In this document: piece by piece, positions 1 to 5,813 of the stretch
Position numbering within the stretch: the first letter of the stretch is position 1
How the letters are laid out: every line of letters begins with the position of its first letter
NCBI GenBank assembly: GCA_015060455.1
Contig: SUYM01000019.1
Location: 1 to 64,000 of the forward strand
From: Bacteroidales bacterium
GTDB lineage: Bacteria; Bacteroidota; Bacteroidia; Bacteroidales; UBA932
Direction: 5' to 3'
DNA length: 64,000 nt
Notes under the pieces: model-generated
Told to the model about the DNA's origin: nothing
The model's database searches: none
The model's input: only the letters and a program-made list of their open reading frames with translations
Program-made: the position numbers and the translations under genes

Positions 1-226
1 TCAAGGTAGCGGGACCTTTGTCTTCCTCACCTCCGGTATTCTCGCCACCCTCATTTCCGTTGCCACTATTCTCATCGCCTCCTTCATTACTATTATTTTC
101 ATTACCACCCTGTTCGGTTTTGTTATCATCGACAGGGTTCGTTTCCTCGCAGGAGGTCATCACCATTCCCGCACACAGCAGCAATGCACATAGCACCCTG
201 TTGAAATTGTTGATAGTTTTTTTCAT
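1..226 (-). CDS. Lipoprotein, N-terminal part of a third DGR-target paralogue (cut by window edge)
   Basis: Reading the minus strand from the ATG at 226, the frame stays open to base 1 (75 residues). It begins MKKTINNFNRVLCALLLCAG and has a lipobox ending MTSC, so Cys26 should be lipidated and the protein exported to the envelope. A low-complexity Gly/Asn/Glu linker follows. The signal peptide is nearly identical to those of the two DGR target lipoproteins in this window, and the upstream ~200 bases are almost identical to those of the gene at 622-2775. The C-terminal part lies outside the window, so whether it carries a variable repeat cannot be seen. By homology of leader and signal peptide I infer a third surface lipoprotein of the same family. 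Confidence 0.8.
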   Translation of the reverse strand, partial: MKKTINNFNRVLCALLLCAGMVMTSCEETNPVDDNKTEQGGNENNSNEGGDENSGNGNEGGENTGGEEDKGPATL

Positions 227-284
227 ACTTAAGAATTTTAGTGATTATACCAAGTATCGGTAACCTCATCAATATACAAAGAAA

Positions 285-438
285 GTGAGTGTTGTTCCGT
301 ATTGTCCTTCAGATTAGAAAACTTCCACATTTTCTACTTAGGACTTGCGAAAAACACTTTCACAAATATGTAATGCCTAACGGCATAACCGCTTGACTTT
401 ACAAAAGTAAGCATTTTTCTTTTACGGACAACACTCAC
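285..438. repeat. Inverted-repeat-bounded element, copy A (upstream of the left-edge lipoprotein)
   Basis: A 154-bp segment is bounded by GTGAGTGTTGTTCCGT (285-300) and ACGGACAACACTCAC (424-438), which are inverted copies apart from one extra T. The same segment recurs at 2834-2986 and 8597-8749 in the same orientation. On the minus strand the inside edge carries TACTTTTG, a match to the Bacteroidota -7 box, with a GTTG 19 bases upstream inside the arm, so the element can supply a promoter pointing at the lipoprotein. A second conserved box, TTTCTTTG, abuts the outer side of the left arm. It could be an invertible promoter, a MITE-like element or a simple duplicated leader. No target-site duplication is obvious. 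Confidence 0.6.
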
Positions 439-516
439 AGGGGTATTGCAACATAGGAATAAATAAATAAATTCAGATGACACACATCTATTACACCGAT
501 TTCAAGTGAGTAAGAC

Positions 517-543
517 GAAAAAAGCATCTCAAACGAGATGCTT
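517..543 (-). terminator. Rho-independent terminator after DGR target 1
   Basis: On the minus strand a 9-bp stem (AAGCATCTC/GAGATGCTT) with a 4-base loop is followed by six T. It lies about 80 bases past the stop of the lipoprotein at 622-2775. The same terminator occurs at 8824-8850. Confidence 0.8.
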
Positions 544-572
544 AACTTTGCCCTTATGGGTGCAAAACGCAT

Positions 573-608
573 GTTCAGGGAAGCCCGCAAAGCAGGGCTT
601 CTCTGAAC
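573..608. other. Hairpin downstream of VR1 (candidate DGR target-site hairpin)
   Basis: Two 14-base arms (573-586 and 595-608) pair with one G-T wobble around an 8-base loop. It lies 57 bases past the 3' end of VR1 in the sense direction. A hairpin of the same position and shape, with a different stem sequence, lies after VR2 (5762-5799), and none follows the TR. In the Bordetella phage DGR a hairpin or cruciform just past the variable repeat is needed for efficient retrohoming; assigning that role here is inference. It may also contribute to termination, although no long T-run follows. Confidence 0.65.
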
Positions 609-621
609 ACGCTAGTCAAGA

Positions 622-2775
622 TTATTTTGATTCTTCCGCATTCGCTCCAGCGACTTCGTCGATTACTTGGAGACAACGGACAGATAGACCGTTCGCGTGA
701 AAGTTGTAGCTCGACGGATCGACGCCGCCAACGTTGCTGAAGTACAGGCTGTACGCGCTGCCGCTGCGAGGAGATGCAGACCAATAGCGGCCGTAGTAAC
801 CGACACCGTTCAGGCCGCCATCGCTGTAGCTGCGACAACCCGAAGCAGGATACCAGATGGTAGAAGCACTGCCAAACTTGCCGGAGAAGTTCATGCCTTT
901 ATTGGAACTGTTGTAAAGTGAACTTTGAGTGAAAGAAGACGATGACCCTAAGGCCTTTGACCATACACCACTACTTCCGCCGTCGGGAACACGCCAACCC
1001 GCAGGACATGGGTCGTAAATCGATTTGGTCTTGTCAGAGGTGGTCCATAATGTGTTGTTACGAGAAGAATAATGCCAATCGTAATCTGAAGATGAATCTG
1101 CTGTAACGAAAGTCGTCGGATTTGCTGTGACATAAGAGACTGTACCACGCGAAGAATTGGTTGATACCGGTGACGGCCAAGAAATTGTCGATTTGGCGGT
1201 AGTGCTTGACGAAATAGACGAAGAACCAAGGAACGGATCCTTACGGCCCCACTGATAAAGAAGGCCGAGCGCACCGACATCGCCTGGAGTAGCAGACGTA
1301 GCACCGAGGTTGCGGTCCATCATGGTACCGGCTCCGTTGTAATACTCCTGACCCTCTAGCTGATCGGTAAACCAAATGTGCCATGACCAGAGGATTTCTC
1401 CGGAAGCATCCTTGGCGGCAATGACAGCGTTGCCCTCCTTGAAAGTATCGGCGGTCTGGAAAGCGATGCAACCATCCTTATAACAGAATGCCTTAATCAA
1501 ATCAAAATATTCTGGAGTTGTAGAGGTACCAAAGGACTCCCAAAGAATTGAAGCAGAAGCAACATTTCCGACAGTTTCAGAACTATTACCCTTTACTGTC
1601 TTGAATTTATAAAGACCTGCATTTGAAACGATGTAGCAATTCGCAGAACCAGACGAAGACAAATCAGTCGCAGATGAAACACTTAAATCGGATTGATAGT
1701 TATATGGGGTATAAGTATTAATTTCTTTAACATCATTACCGTACATGTAGACATTATTTTGCTTGACATATGAACAATAATAATATTTAGAATCCAATAA
1801 CAACACTTCTGATGAAACAACAAATGCAGAATTATCATCAAGTAAACCAACGGAAACCTTTTTGCTAGAATTAGTTTTTAAATCCTCGATTGTCGTACAA
1901 TAAGCAACTCCAACTTCAATATCATATTTATCCTCCTCTGACAAACCAGTGACCGAACCAACAAACTCAGCGACAGGATTAGAAACAATAACTATGTCAG
2001 ACTGAATAGCTGTAACAGAGACTGAAATGTTATTGATCGAGAATTGCTTCACATCTCCGTAAATATATGTATCGCCTTGCTTTACGTAAGAGCAGTAATA
2101 ATAAGTCGAGCCTGATGTCAGACCAGATAGAGCAAACAACACGGCATTGTCTGACGAAATTTCAGACGATGTCAACTTCGTGCCTTGACCTTTCTCTACT
2201 TTACCCTCCTCAGAAGAGTAAAACATTCCCACTTCTATCAAGGACTTATCAGATTCCGACAAGCCTTCTACTGTTCCAGTAATCTGAGCAGTGGTAGCAG
2301 TGATTGAACCGGCTGAAAGTTCCAGCAACACATCAGGTGTTGTAAACTCTTTCTTATCTCCGTAGAGATAGAAGGTCCCCTTCTTCAGGTACGTTGTATA
2401 GTAATACTTCGTGTTATACGTCAGGCCCGTAAATACCTTGGAGGAAATTTCTCTATTTATCTGAAAAATCGTTGCTGTTTCTGCTGATATATCCAGATCA
2501 TCAACTGAAGAAAAAATAAGTCCCGCCTCCTCATACTGAGACATAGCCTTTAAGTCAAGGGTCATGTCAAACTGCACTGTTGTTGCCGTAACCTTCCCCA
2601 GACTGACAGAAACTGGAGTTGCAGACTCCCCCGAGCCATCTCCATCATTATTCCCTCCTTGCTCAGTATTCTCACCACCCCCAAGAGGGTCATCGGTACA
2701 GCCGACTAAAGCAAAACCAGCACAAAGCATAAGTGCACAAAGCACTCTGCTGAAATTGTTGATAGTTTTTTTCAT
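622..2775 (-). CDS. DGR target 1: surface lipoprotein with Fn3-like repeats and a C-terminal FISUMP domain
   Basis: A 717-residue protein with a lipoprotein signal peptide (lipobox LVGC, Cys26). After an acidic Gly-rich linker come three Fn3-like repeats of about 100 residues (roughly 55-145, 146-245 and 246-350), each ending in a Tyr-rich strand such as TYYYCSYVKQ. The C-terminal half (about 460-705) is a FISUMP-type domain, recognisable from MMDRNLGAT, YQWGRKDPF and YDPCPAGWRVPDGG. Residues about 643-704 are encoded by VR1, so the exposed end of the domain is the DGR-diversified surface. After VRCLQ it has 11 extra residues, then ends EESK like target 2. It is transcribed from the shared leader at 2776-2990 and ended by the terminator at 517-543. 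The natural ligand is unknown. Confidence 0.9.
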   Translation of the reverse strand: MKKTINNFSRVLCALMLCAGFALVGCTDDPLGGGENTEQGGNNDGDGSGESATPVSVSLGKVTATTVQFDMTLDLKAMSQYEEAGLIFSSVDDLDISAETATIFQINREISSKVFTGLTYNTKYYYTTYLKKGTFYLYGDKKEFTTPDVLLELSAGSITATTAQITGTVEGLSESDKSLIEVGMFYSSEEGKVEKGQGTKLTSSEISSDNAVLFALSGLTSGSTYYYCSYVKQGDTYIYGDVKQFSINNISVSVTAIQSDIVIVSNPVAEFVGSVTGLSEEDKYDIEVGVAYCTTIEDLKTNSSKKVSVGLLDDNSAFVVSSEVLLLDSKYYYCSYVKQNNVYMYGNDVKEINTYTPYNYQSDLSVSSATDLSSSGSANCYIVSNAGLYKFKTVKGNSSETVGNVASASILWESFGTSTTPEYFDLIKAFCYKDGCIAFQTADTFKEGNAVIAAKDASGEILWSWHIWFTDQLEGQEYYNGAGTMMDRNLGATSATPGDVGALGLLYQWGRKDPFLGSSSISSSTTAKSTISWPSPVSTNSSRGTVSYVTANPTTFVTADSSSDYDWHYSSRNNTLWTTSDKTKSIYDPCPAGWRVPDGGSSGVWSKALGSSSSFTQSSLYNSSNKGMNFSGKFGSASTIWYPASGCRSYSDGGLNGVGYYGRYWSASPRSGSAYSLYFSNVGGVDPSSYNFHANGLSVRCLQVIDEVAGANAEESK
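666..849 (-). repeat. DGR variable repeat VR1
   Basis: These 184 bases align without gaps to the template repeat at 4534-4717. By eye there are 35 differences, and 29 of them fall where the TR sense strand has an adenine, which is the DGR signature. Four of the six non-adenine differences are spread through codons near the 3' end (the TR reads GYSVRCLQ, VR1 reads GLSVRCLQ) and elsewhere, so the initiation region is slightly diverged from that of the TR. Homology stops sharply after CAGG at 849 on the upstream side. Confidence 0.95.
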
Positions 2776-2833
2776 ACTTAAGAATTTTAGTGATTATACC
2801 AAGTATCGGTAACCTCATCAATATACAAAGAAA

Positions 2834-2986
2834 GTGAGTGTTGTTCCGTATTGTCCTTCAGATTAGAAAACTACCACATTTTCATGTAAGGACTTGCTAA
2901 AACACTTTCACATTATGTAATGTCATACGGCATAACCGCTTGACAAGACAAATGTCGGAAAAGTTTTTCAAACGGGCAACACTCAC
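2834..2986. repeat. Inverted-repeat-bounded element, copy B (upstream of DGR target 1)
   Basis: A 153-bp copy of the element at 285-438, with arms 2834-2849 and 2972-2986 (the right arm has one mismatch). The 2773-2833 leader between this element and the ATG is essentially identical to that of the left-edge lipoprotein. The inner -7-like box is GACATTTG rather than TACTTTTG, so it is a weaker match here. Unlike copies A and C, the region beyond the right arm is not the terminator block; it gives way to a recombinase remnant. Confidence 0.6.
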
Positions 2987-3070
2987 AGGGGTATTGTGTA
3001 CAAGGCACTAATCTACCCTTGCTTTTGTTGATGGGTTCCTGGAGGTGGAGTAATCTGTTTATTTTTACAA

Positions 3071-3274
3071 GGATATGGCAGAACTCTTGCCATAGAAAGA
3101 GGCGTGAAGATGGGCAGAAAAGTCGGTTCTGTTAAGTCCAAGGAGCAGAAGGCAGAGGAATACGCCAATGTCATTCGGTCTCTCAGTAAGGGTAAATCCA
3201 TTCGTGACACAGCAAAACTCTGCGATGTCAGCATTAGTACAGTCCAGAGAGTTAAGAGAGAATTTGCACTGTAA
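3071..3274 (+). pseudogene. C-terminal remnant of a serine recombinase (resolvase HTH)
   Basis: The plus-strand frame reads a short linker resembling the end of a resolvase catalytic domain (RTLAIERGVKMGRK), then a Hin/resolvase-type HTH with GKSIRDTAKLCDVS and STVQRVKR, and stops at 3274. The only in-frame ATG (3110) would give 54 residues. The frame is closed by a TGA near 3035 and no catalytic domain is present, whereas intact serine recombinases are about 180-200 residues or more. It may be the scar of a mobile element or of a site-specific inversion system. The rest of the gap up to 3477 shows nothing I recognise. Confidence 0.65.
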
Positions 3275-3477
3275 TGTTAAGGCAAAGATTTGGGTATAAT
3301 GGACATTTATGGAGCTGAGAGCTTGCTTTCAAAGCGACGGAAACGACGGTGGACAGACAGGGAGCGAAGCGACCGGTGGCCTGACGGTTCCGTAACCAGA
3401 AACATCACAGGGTTCGCCTCAAATGCATTCTTGGGAACACTGAGGGAACACAAACTATTTTATTTTTCGGATTTTTA

Positions 3478-4599
3478 TTACATAAAATGATTTCGATATC
3501 CTTTGTAAGATTGGATCACTGACCGTATAGCATATGGATTACATTCATCTGTCAGCACTTCATGTACGTGAGTATTTGCACGGGAGAGCCCATCACAACA
3601 AACATATCGTTGATATGGTTTAACAATAGCACCGAGAAAGCGGACACCTTTTCCGACATCTGTCAAATGGATCTTCCGGGGATGAAGTTTAAGTCCAAGC
3701 TCTCGAGACAGGAAACCACGAATCACCGGAATGGTAGCAAGGAGTTCTTCTTTACAGCATCCTACTATATAAAAATCATCGACATACCTGCCGTAATGCT
3801 TGCACCTCAATTCTCGCTTGATATATTCATCCAAAGCAGATAGATATATGTTACTGAATAACTGAGATGTCAGATTTCCTATGGGAAGGCCACACCCGGA
3901 TGATGCATAAAAAAGACTTTTAGAATGAGGAAGTTCATTCCAATCATGAATAGAACCTTTACGATAACATCCCTTGGTCGGTTCATTAAAAATCACTTGA
4001 GACAAAAGCCGTAAAGCTAAAGACAAATCAAAAGGTACACTATGTCTTGAAGAGTGCTTGATAAGCCGCGATTCAATCACATCATATAACCGTTGTCGGT
4101 TAATATTCATGAAGTAACCCTCGATATCCAATTTAAGGATATAGCATTCACGCCTATAATTGTCCGAACATGAACGTATATGGTGCTCCAGTCGCTTGAT
4201 TCCGAACAGCGTGCCTTTCCCCTCGCGACAGGAATAACTGTCATAAATAAAGGTTGGCTCAAAGATTGGCATCAGCCAGTTGTAAAGCAGATGATGAACG
4301 ATGCGGTCACGGAAGGATGCGGCGAAGACCTCTCGAAGCACCGGGTCTCGGATTATGAAACACATACTACGACCGACACGGTAACACCCAGATACGATAT
4401 CATCATACAATTTCATTAGATTATCTGAAAGATTCCTCTCAAAGCGAACCTGTGAAGGCGTATTCCGTTTATTCTTCCGGGCGCAGAAATACGCGGTGAA
4501 AAGGTCCGTCAGCAGATCGCACTCTGACTGATGCTTGGAGACAACGGACTGAGTAGCCGTTCGCGCGATTGTTGTTGTTCGACGGATTGACGTTGCCAT
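3478..4599 (-). CDS. DGR reverse transcriptase
   Basis: A 373-residue RT of the DGR/group-II-like type. The visible RT motifs are FRDRIVHH (about 96-103), motif A KLDIEGYF with Asp158, the DGR-characteristic GLPIGNLTSQ (237-246) in place of the retroviral motif, and the catalytic YVDDF (272-276). It would copy the TR transcript with adenine-directed errors and, with the Avd-like protein encoded just upstream, feed cDNA into VR1 and VR2. Homology to DGR RTs begins near residue 29; the first ~22 residues come from TR sequence read in another frame. No ATG, GTG or TTG lies between the ATG at 4599 and Met62, so translation starts at 4599 inside the TR or at a CTG around residue 29-30. There is no maturase or endonuclease domain. 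Confidence 0.95.
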   Translation of the reverse strand: MATSIRRTTTIARTATQSVVSKHQSECDLLTDLFTAYFCARKNKRNTPSQVRFERNLSDNLMKLYDDIVSGCYRVGRSMCFIIRDPVLREVFAASFRDRIVHHLLYNWLMPIFEPTFIYDSYSCREGKGTLFGIKRLEHHIRSCSDNYRRECYILKLDIEGYFMNINRQRLYDVIESRLIKHSSRHSVPFDLSLALRLLSQVIFNEPTKGCYRKGSIHDWNELPHSKSLFYASSGCGLPIGNLTSQLFSNIYLSALDEYIKRELRCKHYGRYVDDFYIVGCCKEELLATIPVIRGFLSRELGLKLHPRKIHLTDVGKGVRFLGAIVKPYQRYVCCDGLSRANTHVHEVLTDECNPYAIRSVIQSYKGYRNHFM

Positions 4600-4717
4600 T
4601 GTTGTTGAAGTTCAGGTTGTACGCGTTGTTGCTGTTAGGAGAGGCAGACCAATAGTTGCCGTTGTTACCGACATTGTTCAGGCCGCCATCGTTGTTGTTG
4701 CGATACCCCGAAGCAGG
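4534..4717 (-). repeat. DGR template repeat (TR)
   Basis: On the sense strand this non-coding repeat is packed with AAC triplets. In the VR reading frame it would encode 23 asparagines (19 AAC, 4 AAT), giving runs such as NNNN, which is typical of a DGR template. It matches VR1 over all 184 bases and VR2 over 145. The TR overlaps the first 66 bases of the RT frame. An open frame runs through the TR (4720-4469) but is only template sequence in VR phase. Between the TR and the Avd-like gene (4718-4943) I see a probable leader and a degenerate interspersed repeat at about 4884-4929. Confidence 0.95.
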
Positions 4718-4943
4718 CATTTAAAGCAGCCTCTGTAAGAGTCGGGCATTCGCCCTATCTTTTGATGAATGGCGTAGCGGGAGTCCGAGGACTGACACCG
4801 CGCCAGACTGGGATATATGACCGTTTGAGATTGCCTGTCAAGCCGGCAATGACGCGTTCAGTAGGAATGACAGCCACGTGACCAATTGTCATTTCGAGCG
4901 ACCGAAGGGAGGCGAGAAATCTCAATGACGGTGGACTGCTGAA

Positions 4944-5651
4944 TCAATCACCCTCGTGTACCTTAGCCGTAACCTTTCCACGAAGTGCAGAGAGTTGTCT
5001 GCTGACAGACACGACCCTTTCACTGGCTAATGCAAAAGTATTTACCGATATTTCCTTGAGGTCTTTCAAGACCTGCAATGCGAACTTGATTTCCGAACAT
5101 AGTTCCAATGCTTTGTCTATATGTGCATCACGATCCGGAACATCGTAAAACACACGGACAGCATAACACAACAAGTATGTCTGTTCCTTGATGCGCACAC
5201 CGACCGGATTGGAAACATTCTTTGAGATATGGGCAGCAAACTGCATCGTCTGAGTCATAAGGTCATAAGCGACCTTATAAACCGGAGACTTTTCAATAAC
5301 CGCAGTATGTGGAGTAAACCTGTCGCCAACATTCACGCTCACCACCTCCTTCCAGTTATGGAACTCCACCTCGTTAAACTTCTTCCGCATCCGACACCGT
5401 ATCAGTCCCTCCTGCACCCACTCATATACATATCCGTTGAGCCATTTGGGGATGGTCTGTTCTGGAAATCCGAGAGAAATCACATCCATGTTCACTGTCT
5501 TTATGTAACGCTTGGATAATTTAAATTCATGAATCAGCGTATGAGCGAAGAACGCACTTCGCTCATACGCCTTCATGAACATACCCTCGCGGTACAACCA
5601 GATGCTGTCCGTGTTCTGATCTTCTCTTTCTATGATTTCTCTGAATGTCAT
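4944..5651 (-). CDS. Avd-like DGR accessory protein with an extra N-terminal domain
   Basis: 235 residues. The C-terminal ~105 residues (about 121-226) are almost entirely amphipathic helix, beginning KSPVYKVAYDLMTQTMQFAA and ending in SERVVSVSRQL. This fits the four-helix-bundle Avd family that pairs with DGR RTs and is needed for cDNA synthesis from the TR. The first ~110 residues are not part of canonical Avd (about 120-130 residues); the segment SIWLYREGMFMKAYERSA loosely resembles the N-terminal mismatch-binding domain of MutS, which is inference only. It sits between target 2 and the TR, the usual place for avd. Function is assigned from position and helical pattern, not from a search. 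Confidence 0.75.
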   Translation of the reverse strand: MTFREIIEREDQNTDSIWLYREGMFMKAYERSAFFAHTLIHEFKLSKRYIKTVNMDVISLGFPEQTIPKWLNGYVYEWVQEGLIRCRMRKKFNEVEFHNWKEVVSVNVGDRFTPHTAVIEKSPVYKVAYDLMTQTMQFAAHISKNVSNPVGVRIKEQTYLLCYAVRVFYDVPDRDAHIDKALELCSEIKFALQVLKDLKEISVNTFALASERVVSVSRQLSALRGKVTAKVHEGD

Positions 5652-5667
5652 CTTACATTATTGATAT

Positions 5668-5697
5668 CAGATCCTTCGACTTCGCTCAGGATGACAT
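5668..5697. repeat. Interspersed repeat (GATCCTTCG...CTCAGGATGACA type)
   Basis: A short dyad-symmetric intergenic repeat lies between the Avd-like gene and target 2. Near-identical copies lie at 11577-11604 and 28477-28504, and degenerate ones at about 4884-4929 and 63004-63066. Confidence 0.6.
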
Positions 5698-5761
5698 GGT
5701 GGCGGGGCGCTTCGCGCCGACTCTCTCGCGCCGGGCGCGAGAAGAAGCCTGCAAAACGCAT

Positions 5762-5799
5762 GGTCAAGGGAGCCTTGCTTACGCTTGGGCTCCCTGACC
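5762..5799. other. Hairpin downstream of VR2 (candidate DGR target-site hairpin)
   Basis: Arms at 5762-5774 and 5788-5799 pair (GGTCA, a bulged A, then GGGAGCC against GGCTCCC and TGACC). The hairpin lies 25 bases past the 3' end of VR2; the 32-base difference from VR1 is explained by the 33-base insertion in target 1. The stem differs from that after VR1 while pairing is kept, and the flanking ATGCGTTTTGCA (minus strand) is the same in both. Confidence 0.65.
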
Positions 5800-5813
5800 G
5801 CGCTAACTAAGAT

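Noticed and set aside
3562..3843. 93-codon plus-strand frame across the RT gene
   Set aside because: Antisense to conserved RT motifs and without its own signals.
3478..4599. RT considered as a group II intron or retron RT
   Set aside because: No maturase/endonuclease domain, no intron ends, no msr/msd-like RNA; the TR/VR pair and GLPIGNLTSQ motif settle it as a DGR.
4469..4720. An open frame of 83 codons, very rich in Asn (MPASGY...)
   Set aside because: It is the DGR template read in VR phase; it lacks a leader and its 3' half overlaps the RT gene. Not a protein gene.
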